A stretch of DNA of 64,000 nucleotides, taken from assembly GCA_030447415.1 (NCBI GenBank), contig JAUJOZ010000002.1, positions 1 through 64,000 on the forward strand, read 5' to 3'. Below the pieces are notes generated by a model that was not told the DNA's origin, ran no database searches, and saw only the letters and a list, made by a program, of their open reading frames with translations. The DNA is from Thermomicrobiales bacterium (GTDB lineage Bacteria > Chloroflexota > Chloroflexia > Thermomicrobiales > UBA6265). Positions 31,911 to 41,470 of this stretch are shown one piece after another. The translations under genes and the position numbers were made by a program. Each line of letters opens with the position of its first letter. The first letter of the stretch is position 1.

Positions 31911-34367
31911 TCAGTCCCCGTCAATGCCTAGCGGCTGGCGGCTGCTCAATGCATGACCGGCACGACCCGGCCGCCACCGCCTCCACCCGGCAGCGCCGAG
32001 GAGGACGGCAAGGCCGGCGTAGGCGACGAGCGAGACCGCGAGGCCCGTCTGCAACCTGCCGGACTCGTAGCGGAGTTCCACCACATGCGCGCCGGCAGGG
32101 ACCGGCACCGCACGCAGCATATGGTCCGCGACAAAGAGCTTCACCGGTGCGCCGTCGACGTAGGCGCGCCAATCCGGGTCGTGCGCCTCGCTCATCATCA
32201 GGAGGCCGGGCGCATCGGTCCGGGTCTCGAGGCGGAGGCGGTCGGCTTCGTAGACGGTGACCACGGCATGGTCTGAGGCAGGGTCCGCTGCGGCCGCGAG
32301 CGGGGGTGGGGCTTCCTCCAGGAGGGCGACCGTTCGCGGGTCGACCATCCCCGCCGCCAGAAGTCGAAGGGCATCACCACGCGGCACGCGCTGCGCCTCA
32401 TGGACGATCCAGGCGCGGGGCAGGGCGTCCCGGTTCTCGAGGACCGCGACGGTGGTGTCCTGGTAGACCGTTGGATGTGCGGCGCGGAGCCGCGCGAGGT
32501 CAGCGCGATCCGGGCCCGCGGTGGCTGGCACGACGATGTAGCGGGCGTTGAGGAGGTCCAGGAGCGGCGAGTCCAGGCCGGGCGCGAAGACGTTGGCCTC
32601 GTGGTAGTCCTGGCTGAACCCGTTCAGCGCCGTCATGTACTCGAGATGGCGCTGCGGCCGGAGCGGGTTGTAGCCCTGGAGATCCTGGAGGCCGAGGAGC
32701 GTCGCCCGGTTGTTGAGGAGGAGGGCCATCGCCCGCGGATCGGCGAAGGAGTAGCGGTAGGGTGGGTTCGACAGGCCGATTAGCTGGGGGAGCCCGGGGT
32801 CATAGCCGAAGAAACGGGCCGGCTCGATCTCCTGCCGTGGCTGAAGGAACGCGGCGGCGCCATTCGCCGTGGCGTACGCCTCAAGGTCGAACTCGTGGTA
32901 GCCGCCGTACGGTCCGTGGGCCAGGTTGGACCGGCCAACGGCGAAGAGGTCGACGAAGATGACGACGACCAGCAGCACCGGGACCAACCGGCGGACCGGT
33001 GCCAAGCGAAGCGCGGCGTACCCGGTCAGGAGGAGGCAGGCCAGAACCAGCGCCCCGACGGTGGCACGGGGGATGGGAATGATCTGGTCCCGGACGAGCG
33101 CGACCGCGAGAACGGGGAGCAACGCGAGGCAGGCCATGAGCGCTGGCCATCGCCGCGAGCGGTCGAGCGACTGGACCGTCGTCCCGGCGAGGAGCGCGGG
33201 TCCGAGGATGAAGACGGTCATATCCCGCTCGGGCCAGTGCCGGTGCAACTCCTCGAAGCGGGGCAACGTGGCGTAGAGCAGCGCGTGGAGCGGAGTGGTC
33301 GACTGGGAAGCGAGGATGAGCGCACCGGCCGCGAGGGCGACGAAGTAGGGCACGCCGTGCCGTCGGCCCGCGAGGAATGGAGCGGCGACGGCGAGACCAA
33401 GGGTCACGCCGCCAGCATAGTAGATCGTCGGGCCGAGCAGTTGGTCCACCATGATGGAGGGTGTCCATCCGCCGAGCACGGCGGCCCACGCGGAGTCGCC
33501 GGTGTAGCCGTCGGCCAGGTTGGTGCGCGCGTGGTAGGCCAAGCGGGGGAGGATCCCTGCGGCGGCAAGGCCAAAGCCGGTGAGGAGCACCGCCACGCCG
33601 TGGAGCGCCAGCCGGCCGAGCCTGATCGGTATTGCCGGGCGGTCGTGCGGCGGATCGACGACGGTACGGTAGAGGCAGTAGCCACCGAGGGCGAGGAGTG
33701 CGTAGTATGCCCCCTGGCCGATCCAGGAGGCCAGGATCTGGCTGAGGGCAAAGCCGGCCGCGCCCCACCAGGCGACGCGGCCGGTCCAGGAACGACTGCG
33801 CAGCGCCATCTCGAGGCCAAGAATGAGCGGCGGCATCCACGCGGCGACCTGTGAATAGGCGGGGCAGCAGACGGTGCGGCCGTAGAGCAGGCCCGAGAAC
33901 TCGTAGGACACGGCCGCAGTGAGCGCACCGACTGCGCCGATCCCCAGTCTGCGCGCCAGGGCGTAGGTGGTGATGCCCGGAAGCAGGAGGTGAAAGACGA
34001 TCCAGGATTTTGCGGCGACCGCTAGGGGCAGCAGGGCGAAGAGCACCATCGCCGGCAGATACATCCAGCCGGACTCGGGATCGGCGGCGAACGGCACCCC
34101 GGCGAACTGGTGCGGGTTCCACCCGGGGATGTCACCCGCCGCCAAGCGTTCACCCAGTGCGGCGTACATGGGGTAGAAAAAGGCGGCGGTGTCCTGACCG
34201 ACCGTCGTGCCGCCAACCAGCAGGTCCCACGAGCCGACCGCGGTGAGCATCAGAATCAGCACGACGCTGGCGGTGTCGGCGTGCCACCGGCCTGCGGCGG
34301 TCTTGGCGTGCGAGGGCCGCGGGATCGCTGGTGCGGTGGCAATCATGCGGCGTGCGGTGGGGAGCAT
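31911..34367 (-). CDS. Large multi-pass membrane protein, YfhO family
   Basis: An 818-residue integral membrane protein. ATG 34367 is the likely start; a GTG at 34433 extends the frame without a ribosome binding site. It opens with a membrane helix (VVLILMLTAVGSWDLLVGG). Loops include TVGQDTAAFFYPMYAALGER and GDIPGWNPHQFAGVPFAADP, typical of YfhO/GT-C-like glycosyltransferase families. About a dozen hydrophobic segments follow, then a C-terminal extracytoplasmic beta domain (about residues 560-790) and a final helix. YfhO proteins decorate cell-envelope glycopolymers in studied Firmicutes; the acceptor here is unknown. Confidence 0.8.
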   Translation of the reverse strand: MLPTARRMIATAPAIPRPSHAKTAAGRWHADTASVVLILMLTAVGSWDLLVGGTTVGQDTAAFFYPMYAALGERLAAGDIPGWNPHQFAGVPFAADPESGWMYLPAMVLFALLPLAVAAKSWIVFHLLLPGITTYALARRLGIGAVGALTAAVSYEFSGLLYGRTVCCPAYSQVAAWMPPLILGLEMALRSRSWTGRVAWWGAAGFALSQILASWIGQGAYYALLALGGYCLYRTVVDPPHDRPAIPIRLGRLALHGVAVLLTGFGLAAAGILPRLAYHARTNLADGYTGDSAWAAVLGGWTPSIMVDQLLGPTIYYAGGVTLGLAVAAPFLAGRRHGVPYFVALAAGALILASQSTTPLHALLYATLPRFEELHRHWPERDMTVFILGPALLAGTTVQSLDRSRRWPALMACLALLPVLAVALVRDQIIPIPRATVGALVLACLLLTGYAALRLAPVRRLVPVLLVVVIFVDLFAVGRSNLAHGPYGGYHEFDLEAYATANGAAAFLQPRQEIEPARFFGYDPGLPQLIGLSNPPYRYSFADPRAMALLLNNRATLLGLQDLQGYNPLRPQRHLEYMTALNGFSQDYHEANVFAPGLDSPLLDLLNARYIVVPATAGPDRADLARLRAAHPTVYQDTTVAVLENRDALPRAWIVHEAQRVPRGDALRLLAAGMVDPRTVALLEEAPPPLAAAADPASDHAVVTVYEADRLRLETRTDAPGLLMMSEAHDPDWRAYVDGAPVKLFVADHMLRAVPVPAGAHVVELRYESGRLQTGLAVSLVAYAGLAVLLGAAGWRRWRPGRAGHALSSRQPLGIDGD

Positions 34368-34603
34368 GATGTCTCGCTGGCCGGACTCATCGGGCTCCGG
34401 GACGCCGGCCTCAGCGATCCGCGATGGTCGCACCTCGGTTCAAGCCCCCACAGCCTCGTACGGCGGACACTCCCGGCGGGCCGGCGCTGCGTTGCTCTGA
34501 TTGCCGGCGCGGCTGTTATACGCCACCGAGTCGCGTGCCGACAGGGCGAGGGCCGGTCGCGTCGGTCGGCACAGTCGGTCGGTGGGAGGGAGCAGGACCC
34601 GGA

Positions 34604-35221
34604 TCAGGCCGTGAGGTGGGGCAGGAAGCAGCGGCGCACCTCAGAGGCGCCGCGCAGGCTCGGTTCGATGACCTGCGCGTACCAGGACGGATCGCCGGTG
34701 AGGAAGTGGGCGTGCAGGTCCACGAGGGCCCCGCACCGCCCGGCCGCCTCCGCGAGGACGGCGTTCACGCGCTGGTGGTTTGCACGGGCGAGGGCGGGAT
34801 CGACGCCGAGGAAGTTCAGGGCGTCGTCGCCGAAGGTGGGATCGTAGACGTTGCCGAGCAGCACCGGGCGGATAGGGAGGCGCCGCAGGAAGTCGTCCAG
34901 GGCGGCCGCGAACCGTCGGACCCCAGGCCCCTCGTCGACGACGAGCCCCATGAGGAGATCGTTGCCGCCGACGGTGAGGAGCGCCACCGCGTCGCCCGCG
35001 ACCGCCAGATTCCGGGTCTGGGCCGGCAGGTTGGCGACGGTGGCGCCGTCGACCGCCCGATGCTCCAGGCGCGCCGGGCCGCGCGACATAAGGTCCTGGC
35101 CGCGGAACTCGGGGAAGAGTCGGTCATCGTTGCGCACGAGCAAGGCGCCGGGATGGACGCCGTGCGCGTTGTACCGGCCGCAATCGAGAATGGAGTCGCC
35201 GAATGTGTAGACGGTGAGCAC
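34604..35221 (-). CDS. SGNH/GDSL-type hydrolase
   Basis: A 205-residue esterase-fold protein. GTG 35221 follows GGGGAGG and starts directly with the block I motif (YTFGDSILDCG, nucleophile Ser10). Block III is LLTVGGNDLLMGL. The C-terminal catalytic Asp-x-x-His pair seems altered: DLHAHFLTGDPSWYAQVIEP contains Asp and His in the right zone. There is no signal peptide. It would cleave an ester or acyl group; the substrate is unknown. It has its own promoter region in the large spacer to its right. Confidence 0.78.
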   Translation of the reverse strand: MLTVYTFGDSILDCGRYNAHGVHPGALLVRNDDRLFPEFRGQDLMSRGPARLEHRAVDGATVANLPAQTRNLAVAGDAVALLTVGGNDLLMGLVVDEGPGVRRFAAALDDFLRRLPIRPVLLGNVYDPTFGDDALNFLGVDPALARANHQRVNAVLAEAAGRCGALVDLHAHFLTGDPSWYAQVIEPSLRGASEVRRCFLPHLTA

Positions 35222-36200
35222 GCCGCTTGCACCTCCCCAACGCTCCGGCCGAGATGAATCGGTTGCGCTCGATTCCCCGGCGCCGGGACGCATCCAGGCG
35301 GACCACCCGCGGGTCCATCAGGTTGAGGACGACCCGGAGATACTGGTCCGAGTTCCGCGCCTCCAACTTGGGTCGGCCATTCAGGGCCGGGGTCGCGGAA
35401 CGGTGCGGCCCGTCCCCGCCTTGGCTGGTTGCAGTACCTGTGCCGAGGCAAATACGACCGGACGGATCGGACCGAGGAGGAGAAGGGGCGTTCGGCGGCG
35501 TCGCCGCCGGCGACGCCATCAACGCCGCGGTCGCTCGTCTCCTGATGCCGTCGGGTGCCATCTAAGAGATTATCGCGTCTGAAGGCGCGGCGGCCATCGT
35601 CCACAGCGACGCCGGTCGAGCCACCGAGGTGGCCAGTCTGCACCAATTGATTGTCGCCGACCTCGGGCGTCTGGGCGCCACCGACACCATCCATCCCTTA
35701 GCTGGCCGGTAGCGCTCGCGCCAACCCGGATGCCGCCGCCTCCCTGTTGCACCTGGTCGTGCTCTGGGTCCTCGCCGCGCTTCAGACCGGGTCCGTCGAG
35801 CTCCCCTCCGCATCCGCTGGAGTGAGGGCAGGAGATCGGACGCCCACGCTCGGCGGAGAGTGGGGTCGATAGGTGGCCGGGTAGCGGAACGAGAAGACAC
35901 GTCCAGCATGGACGGTTTGACCTGGACAGGTGGATCGTCGCACCGTCGTTCCCCAACTGTGGCGTGACGGTGGCACACCGGGTGACGCATTCGTCGCTCA
36001 TCCAATGACCCCGGTGGGCTGCGGGCTGGCGCCTGGAGCGTCGGTGCGGGGCGCGACACACCTAGCCGTTTTGGCAGTTGTCGCGCGGGTGGCGCTCAGG
36101 TATCCATAGATTGGTAGGGCGATTCGCTTGCGGCCATGCCCTGGTGGCGCACCGCGCCACGACCGCAAACCTTGGACACCGCGACAGGCTTCCTCCCCTC
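35222..36200. other. Large gene-poor spacer
   Basis: About 980 bases with no supported gene. Frames on both strands are Arg/Pro/Ala-rich and lack ribosome binding sites. One minus-strand stretch at about 35230-35380 looks mildly protein-like (NSDQYLRVVLNLMDPR), but it is broken and overlaps the start region of the SGNH gene. It may be a decayed gene remnant. Confidence 0.4.
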
Positions 36201-38186
36201 ATGCACATCCCCCACGGTTCCAATGGCCACGGCCGAGGCCCCGGCGGCAACGGAACGCGGCCGCGGAACGGCGGGCGTGCGCCGGGCCGCGACGGCGGTG
36301 CGCGCTCGGCCGCCCCGAACGGTGACGACGGCATCCCGTCGGAGGTCTCCCGTTCGCGCCGGCTTGCGGTCGGCCCCGTCGTCCGCGGCGTCCGGACGAC
36401 GAGTCGAGCGGTCCTGCAGGTGCTTGGGCTCGTCTGGTCGACGAGCCGGCGTCTGACGCTGGCGCTGGCGATCGTGACGCTGGTGCAGAGTCTCGTCCCG
36501 GCCGGGCAGGTTTGGCTGGCCGGCCGCCTGATCGACGAGGTGGCGGCGGGCATTGGCGCCGACGCCGCCGATCGTGACCCCTATGTGGGGGCGGTCGTCG
36601 TCCTTGCCCTCCTTCAGCTTGGGCTGTTGCTCGCCTCCAGCCTCTTCCAGACGGTGGGCAACATCAGCCAGCAGTTACTCCAGGAGCGCCTGGCGCTCCA
36701 CGTTCAACTCCAGATCATGCGGCACGCCAACACGCTCGACTTGGCCGACTTCGAGAACGCCGCCTACTACGACCAGCTCCAGCAGGCCGAGCGGGAATCG
36801 GCGAACCGACCGGTGCAGATGGTCTCCCAGGTCTTCAACCTAGCGCGTTCAGCCGTCACCTTCGGCACCCTGCTGGCCCTCCTGATCGGGCTCGGACCGT
36901 GGATCGCGGCGGCCACATTGCTGGCGCCGATCCCGGCGTTCATCTCTGGTTCCCGGTACGGCTGGTGGGGCTTTCAACAGATGCGGCGGCAGTCACCGAT
37001 CCGCCGCCTCCTCTCCTACCTGACGACGCTGTTGACGACCGACGAGTACGCCAAGGAGATCAAGCTCTTCACCCTCGGTGACCACTTCATCGACCGCTAC
37101 CGGCGCACGGCGGACGACTATTACGCGGCGACCCGGGCGCTCCTGCTGCGGCGCTATTGGGCGGGATTCGCCTGGGGGGCGCTGACGGTGGTGGCCTCGT
37201 CGGGCACCTTTCTCTACGTCGCCATCCTCGCCGTCCGGGGCTCCGTCACCCTCGGTCAGCTGACGGTCTTTACCCAGGCTGCCACGCAGGTCCAAGGGGC
37301 GTTTCAGGGGATCCTCGGCGGCGTGCAGGGGATCTACGAGCACGGACTCTACCTGTCGACCCTCTATGACCTGCTCGCGCGCAAGCCGGCCATCGCCGCG
37401 CCCGTCGACCCGGTGCCGGTGCGCCGCCCGTTCCGGCAGGGTATCGAGTTCCGCCACGTCACCTACCGCTACCCCGACCGCGACGAGCCCGCGCTGGAGG
37501 ACGTCAGCTTCACCATCGCGCCGGGCGAGACGGTCGCCCTGGTCGGCCGCAACGGCGCCGGCAAGACGACGATCGTCAAGCTCCTCGGTCGCCTCTACGA
37601 CCCGACCGCGGGCGAGATCCTGATCGACGGCCGGGACGTGCGCGACTACGACCCCGCGGCGCTTCGTCGCGAGTTCGGCGTGATGTTCCAGGATTACGCG
37701 GCCTACCAGCTAAGCGCCGGCGAGAACATCGGAGTGGGGAACGTCGACACCGTCGACGACCCGGCGGCGATCGGGGCGGCGGCGGAGCGGGCCGGGGCGG
37801 ATGCAGTCATCGCCAAGCTGCCCGAGGGGTACGACACGACGCTCGGCAAGTGGTTCGAGGGAGGGCACCAACTGTCGGGCGGCGAATGGCAAAAGGTGGC
37901 GTTGGGACGGGCGTGCATGCGTGACGCCCAGATCCTGATCCTTGACGAGCCGACGGCGGCGCTCGATGCCAAAGCCGAGCACGACCTCTTCAGCCGCCTT
38001 AAGACGCTGACGCGGGGCAAGATGGCGCTCTACATCTCCCACCGCTTCTCGACCGTGCGGATGGCCGACCGCATCCTCGTCCTGGAGCGCGGCCGCCTGA
38101 TCGAGCAGGGCACCCACGAGGAGCTGATGGCCCGCGGCGGTCGCTACGCCGAGCTGTTCGAGCTTCAGGCGGCCAGCTACCGGTGA
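36201..38186 (+). CDS. ABC exporter half-transporter (fused TM and ATPase domains)
   Basis: A 661-residue half-transporter. ATG 36201 gives a low-complexity Gly/Arg-rich N terminus (about 55 residues). Six membrane helices follow in the first half (for example LTLALAIVTLVQSLVPAGQV, GAVVVLALLQLGLLLASSLF). The nucleotide-binding domain has Walker A GRNGAGKTT (near residue 450), Q-loop MFQDYAAYQ, signature QLSGGEWQK, Walker B ILILDEPTAALD and switch His in YISHRFSTVRMADR. It would export lipids, peptides or drugs as a homodimer or with a missing partner. Without a neighbouring half-transporter, a homodimer is the simplest reading. Confidence 0.9.
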   Translation: MHIPHGSNGHGRGPGGNGTRPRNGGRAPGRDGGARSAAPNGDDGIPSEVSRSRRLAVGPVVRGVRTTSRAVLQVLGLVWSTSRRLTLALAIVTLVQSLVPAGQVWLAGRLIDEVAAGIGADAADRDPYVGAVVVLALLQLGLLLASSLFQTVGNISQQLLQERLALHVQLQIMRHANTLDLADFENAAYYDQLQQAERESANRPVQMVSQVFNLARSAVTFGTLLALLIGLGPWIAAATLLAPIPAFISGSRYGWWGFQQMRRQSPIRRLLSYLTTLLTTDEYAKEIKLFTLGDHFIDRYRRTADDYYAATRALLLRRYWAGFAWGALTVVASSGTFLYVAILAVRGSVTLGQLTVFTQAATQVQGAFQGILGGVQGIYEHGLYLSTLYDLLARKPAIAAPVDPVPVRRPFRQGIEFRHVTYRYPDRDEPALEDVSFTIAPGETVALVGRNGAGKTTIVKLLGRLYDPTAGEILIDGRDVRDYDPAALRREFGVMFQDYAAYQLSAGENIGVGNVDTVDDPAAIGAAAERAGADAVIAKLPEGYDTTLGKWFEGGHQLSGGEWQKVALGRACMRDAQILILDEPTAALDAKAEHDLFSRLKTLTRGKMALYISHRFSTVRMADRILVLERGRLIEQGTHEELMARGGRYAELFELQAASYR

Positions 38187-38294
38187 GGATTCCGGATCGA
38201 CACCGTAGGGACTCACTGTCCGGCGTTGCCGGGCCATGCAACCGCCGTCGCATGCGATACCACGGAACCTACCGCGGCGACGGCAGGAACCGGC

Positions 38295-39266
38295 TCAGCG
38301 CCGGCCGTTCGCCCGGGGCACGATGTAGTCGATGCCGTCTTCGAGGCGGAGCGGCGGGCGGCCGATGAGGTCGGCGGTGGCGGAGCGGTCGGAGGCGTTG
38401 TCGAGGGCGAGCATCTTCAGCTGCTCCTCGGTTACCGGCGGGCGCAGCGCCTTCGGCAGCGGCTTGGCGAGCTTGACGATCGGCATCATCAACCCGACCG
38501 GGACGTGCGCCTTCGGCTTCTTCTTGCCGAGCTTGGCGGCGATGACGTCGAGCATGCCCTCGTAGGTGTAGGTCTGGCCGCCCCCCAGCTCGTAGATGTG
38601 GTCGACCGTCGAGGAGTCATCCAGCGCGCGGACGAAGGCCTGGGCGACTTCGGCGACGGAGACGGGCTGGAACTTGCTCTGGCCGGAGCCGACGACGGGG
38701 ATGATCGGGGCGACCTTGACCAGCCCGGCAAGCGTGTTGATGAACTCGTCGCCCGGGCCGAAGATGACCGACGGGCGGAAGATCGTCCAGGGAATGCCCG
38801 ACGCTTGGACCGCCTGCTCGGCCTGCCACTTCGCCTCGTAGTAGGCGAAGTGGGGGTCGTGCAGCGTCCCCATCGCGCTCATGTGCACGAAGCGGCGGAC
38901 TTGCGCGCGTTTGGCCTCTGCCACGACGTTGGCCGCGCCTCGGTGGATGACGCCGTCGAAGGTGGCGCCTGTCTCCTCGGCGATGATGGCGACGAGATTG
39001 ACCACCGCCTCGCAGCCGTCCATCGCCCCGCGCAGCGTCTCGGGCGTCGTCACGTCGCCCTCGACCAACTCCACCCGGTCGCTTTCCAGCCCGGCGTGCC
39101 GGACTCGATCCCGCACCAGTAGTCGCAGGGGTCGATCCCCGAGCGCCTTGCGGATATTGGAGCCGACGAATCCGGTCCCTCCGGTCAGGAAGACGCGACC
39201 GGCGACCGGCACCGGGTCGCTCGCGTCGGATTGGGAGCCTGGACCGATCCGTGGTTGAGTGGCCAT
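38295..39266 (-). CDS. NAD(P)-binding SDR-fold protein (complex I NDUFA9-like family)
   Basis: A 323-residue extended short-chain dehydrogenase-like protein with the Rossmann motif VFLTGGTGFVGSNIRKAL (residues 25-42), RVELVEGDVTTPETLRGAM, AVVNLVAIIAE and VRRFVHMSAMGTLHDPHFAYYEAKWQAE carrying the Tyr-x-x-x-Lys active-site pair (YYEAK). The family acts on quinone- or lipid-related substrates, or as an assembly factor; no specific reaction can be assigned. ATG 39266 is used. It lies 90 bases downstream of the Crp/Fnr gene on the same strand. Confidence 0.85.
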   Translation of the reverse strand: MATQPRIGPGSQSDASDPVPVAGRVFLTGGTGFVGSNIRKALGDRPLRLLVRDRVRHAGLESDRVELVEGDVTTPETLRGAMDGCEAVVNLVAIIAEETGATFDGVIHRGAANVVAEAKRAQVRRFVHMSAMGTLHDPHFAYYEAKWQAEQAVQASGIPWTIFRPSVIFGPGDEFINTLAGLVKVAPIIPVVGSGQSKFQPVSVAEVAQAFVRALDDSSTVDHIYELGGGQTYTYEGMLDVIAAKLGKKKPKAHVPVGLMMPIVKLAKPLPKALRPPVTEEQLKMLALDNASDRSATADLIGRPPLRLEDGIDYIVPRANGRR

Positions 39267-39356
39267 ACGCCCCTCGGCTTTTTGGAGCCAGGCGCCCGCG
39301 CGGTCGCCGACGCGGCCCGGTAACGTCTTCTACCGCCGACGACTGCCGTCCGCCGG

Positions 39357-40175
39357 CTACTCCGCCGCGCCCGTCGCCCGGACGTAGTTCCGCAGCTTGT
39401 CGGGGTCCACCGCTAGCGCGTTGCGACCAAGGGAGCGGACGATTCCGTGTTCTTGCAGTTCCAGCAGCTTGCGCGTGACGGTCACGCGGTTGGAGCCGAT
39501 CATGTTCGCCAGGCTCTGGTGCGTCAGGGGACGGGCGATGGCGGTCATGCCGTCGGCGGTGGGACGGCCAAAACCCTTGCTCAGGGTGAGCAGGGTGGTG
39601 ACGAGGCGGACCGAGGTGTCGCGCACCAGGAGCTGCTCGATCAGCGTTTGCAGCTCGGTCAGGCGCCGGGTCATGCCGGCGACCACGGCGGAGGCGAGCT
39701 CCGGCGAGGCGGCGATCAGGCCGGCGAGGTCGTCCGCGTCGACAACCGAGAGGGTCGAGTCGACGAGCGCCTCGGCCACGGCCCCGCTGGACAGCCCGTC
39801 GAACCCGTCCTCCTGGGCAAAGATGGTGTTCGGCCCGAGGAGGCCAAGGTTGATCGAGCGGCCGTCGGGCAGGGTCTTGTAGAGGCGGACGCAGCCGGCG
39901 CGCACGATGTAGACGAGCCCGCCGCCGCGGCCGGGCGAGAAGATCTCCTGTCCCTTGGCGTAGGCGACGGTGCTCGGTCGCTGCTGACGGGACCGAGCAT
40001 TGCCGGCCCCGCGGCCGTCGCTCGTGCTCGGGGACCCCTGGGTCACCGCGGCGCCCCGCGCCGGCGGCGATACGGTGGGGCTGGGAGCGGCGCCGGAGAC
40101 GGCCCGTCCCGAGGGCGGGGAAGCCGTGATGGCGAGGGTGCGGGCGCTGGAGCCATCCCGGGCGGCGAACTTCAT
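39357..40175 (-). CDS. Crp/Fnr-family transcriptional regulator
   Basis: A 272-residue regulator. ATG 40175 has GAGGAGG upstream. The first about 65 residues are a low-complexity Ser/Pro/Gly-rich extension. A cyclic-nucleotide-binding barrel follows (YIVRAGCVRLYKTLPDGRSI, FAQEDGFDGL), then a long dimer helix (LASAVVAGMTRRLTELQTLI) and a winged helix-turn-helix at the C terminus (THQSLANMIGSNRVTVTRKL). There are no cysteine clusters for an Fe-S cluster. The gene has a good promoter, with a palindrome above it, which suggests autoregulation or control by another Crp-like protein. Confidence 0.9.
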   Translation of the reverse strand: MKFAARDGSSARTLAITASPPSGRAVSGAAPSPTVSPPARGAAVTQGSPSTSDGRGAGNARSRQQRPSTVAYAKGQEIFSPGRGGGLVYIVRAGCVRLYKTLPDGRSINLGLLGPNTIFAQEDGFDGLSSGAVAEALVDSTLSVVDADDLAGLIAASPELASAVVAGMTRRLTELQTLIEQLLVRDTSVRLVTTLLTLSKGFGRPTADGMTAIARPLTHQSLANMIGSNRVTVTRKLLELQEHGIVRSLGRNALAVDPDKLRNYVRATGAAE

Positions 40176-40298
40176 CGCGATCCTCCTCGGACGTGGGGTA
40201 CGAGACCTCGCGGCAGCGGGCATCGGTCAATGCGGTCGGGACGCCAGCGATCGTCGGCACCGGGGCGTAGCCGACACGCTTGCTCCTGGACTGTGCGA

Positions 40299-40327
40299 AG
40301 TGTAGCGGGGTATCCCGACGTTGTCAA
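40299..40327 (-). promoter_or_regulatory. Promoter of the Crp/Fnr-type regulator gene
   Basis: On the minus strand: -35 TTGACA (40322-40327), a 17-base spacer and -10 TACACT (40299-40304). The predicted start is near 40292, leaving a leader of about 117 bases. Confidence 0.7.
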
Positions 40328-40331
40328 TATA

Positions 40332-40352
40332 TTGCACAGCATTCCTGTGCAA
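40332..40352. promoter_or_regulatory. Palindromic operator TTGCACAG-N5-CTGTGCAA
   Basis: A perfect 8-bp inverted repeat with a 5-base spacer sits just upstream of the -35 box of the Crp/Fnr-type gene (about -40 to -60). The position fits an activator, and the dyad is the kind of site a Crp/Fnr-like dimer would bind. It also lies 190 bases upstream of csbD on the other strand. Confidence 0.6.
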
Positions 40353-40538
40353 GGATACCGTGAGGCGTCGGATGATACATCGCGAGCTTCGGGAACAGCG
40401 CGTCCTGGATATCGCACGGCATGGGCCACTGGGCCGAAGCTGGAGCGCGACTGTGGCACATCGGTTGCGTCGTCCTGTCTGGGTCCCGGCCGGCGGCGCG
40501 GTCGGCCAGCGCGATCGGATCGCGAGGAGGACATCACC

Positions 40539-40742
40539 GTGAGCGACCAGAGCAAGGACCGCCTCGAAGGGACTCTCGACGAGATGACCGGGCGCGGCAA
40601 GTCCGCCCTCGGCAATTTGAGCGGCGACGACGAGACCCAGGCCGAGGGCGACACCCAGCAGGTCCAGGGCGAGGCCAAGCAGGGCCTGGCCGACATCAAG
40701 GACAAGGTCGACGACGCCGTCAAAAAGGTGGCCGGCTCCTAA
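40539..40742 (+). CDS. CsbD-like stress protein
   Basis: A 67-residue soluble, highly charged protein. GTG 40539 follows GAGGAGG. The family pattern is clear: SDQSKDRLEGTLDEMTGRGK and a repeated (V)QGEAKQGLADIKDKVDDAVK helix. CsbD-like proteins accumulate in general stress in studied bacteria. The GC hairpin after it (40775-40806) ends the transcript. Confidence 0.88.
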   Translation: MSDQSKDRLEGTLDEMTGRGKSALGNLSGDDETQAEGDTQQVQGEAKQGLADIKDKVDDAVKKVAGS

Positions 40743-40774
40743 ACGGGTCGCTACCGAATCCTCGACAGAACGGC

Positions 40775-40806
40775 AGCGGGGGGCGGACTCGAATCCGCCC
40801 CCCGCT
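40775..40806. terminator. Strong hairpin between csbD and the convergent gene
   Basis: AGCGGGGGGCGGA (40775-40787) pairs perfectly with TCCGCCCCCCGCT (40794-40806) around a 6-base loop. There is no T-run, but the position between convergent genes suits a bidirectional terminator. Confidence 0.6.
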
Positions 40807-40864
40807 ACTACGTCATTACCCGGCGGTTAGATCACCCAGGCAGTCGCCGCTTACTGTGAGTTCG

Positions 40865-41413
40865 TTAGAACGTTCGACCGAGCGCCTGATCCCACGGCTG
40901 GGGCGCGGCGACGCGGATGATCTCGTCCTCCTGGTCGCGGACATAGAGGTACAGGTGAGCAAAGAACTCCGCTTCGGGCAGTGGATACGTCGGATTGATA
41001 CAGAGATAGGGGTAGCGCCAGGGGGAGCGGACGCCGGGGTTGCAGCGAACTTCGATCCGCTGACCGACCCGAAGCCGGTAGGTCACGCCCGGGTAGCGGC
41101 CTGATGCTACGTCGAGGTGGCCGTCCCGCCGCAGTCGTGCCCAGGTCTCGTCGCCGAGCGTGAGGCGGGCAACCTCCTCGGCCCGCCGTCGGGCCTCGCG
41201 GTAGTCACTCCGGGTGAAGCCGAAGCCGGCCGACCGCTTCGGAAGGTGGTCCCACCGGTGGCGCCAGGGACGCTCGACCGGAACCGCGCCGTCGGCACCG
41301 CTGACGGGGACGCGGGGCGGGACGATCCCGTCCCCGCGCAGGAGCGAGCGCATACCCTCGACGAAGCCGCGCCACCAGGCGCCGCGGGTGCCAGCGTCCA
41401 CCGGTTGCCTCAC
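40865..41413 (-). CDS. Hypothetical protein
   Basis: A 182-residue soluble protein of unknown function. It has an N-terminal segment rich in Arg/Pro/Gly, a helical stretch (SDYREARRRAEEVARLTLGD) and a C-terminal half of short strands (YLCINPTYPLPEAEFFAHLY, LYVRDQEDEIIRVAAPQPWD). No domain is recognised. It converges on csbD and is followed (upstream on its strand) by the next small gene. Confidence 0.6.
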   Translation of the reverse strand: MRQPVDAGTRGAWWRGFVEGMRSLLRGDGIVPPRVPVSGADGAVPVERPWRHRWDHLPKRSAGFGFTRSDYREARRRAEEVARLTLGDETWARLRRDGHLDVASGRYPGVTYRLRVGQRIEVRCNPGVRSPWRYPYLCINPTYPLPEAEFFAHLYLYVRDQEDEIIRVAAPQPWDQALGRTF

Positions 41414-41470
41414 GCGGATAGAAGGACCGGGGCCTGTCGCCTCCCCGATGCTCGGTCCTTGAGTCCCGCT

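Noticed and set aside
35230..35561. A minus-strand fragment (NSDQYLRVVLNLMDPR...) as a gene
   Set aside because: Too short, overlaps the SGNH start region, has no ribosome binding site and is surrounded by Arg/Pro-rich shadow; possibly a remnant but not supportable.
40775..40806. A tRNA-like T-arm (ACTCGAATCC)
   Set aside because: The bases form the loop and stem of a long perfect hairpin between convergent genes; no other tRNA arms surround it.
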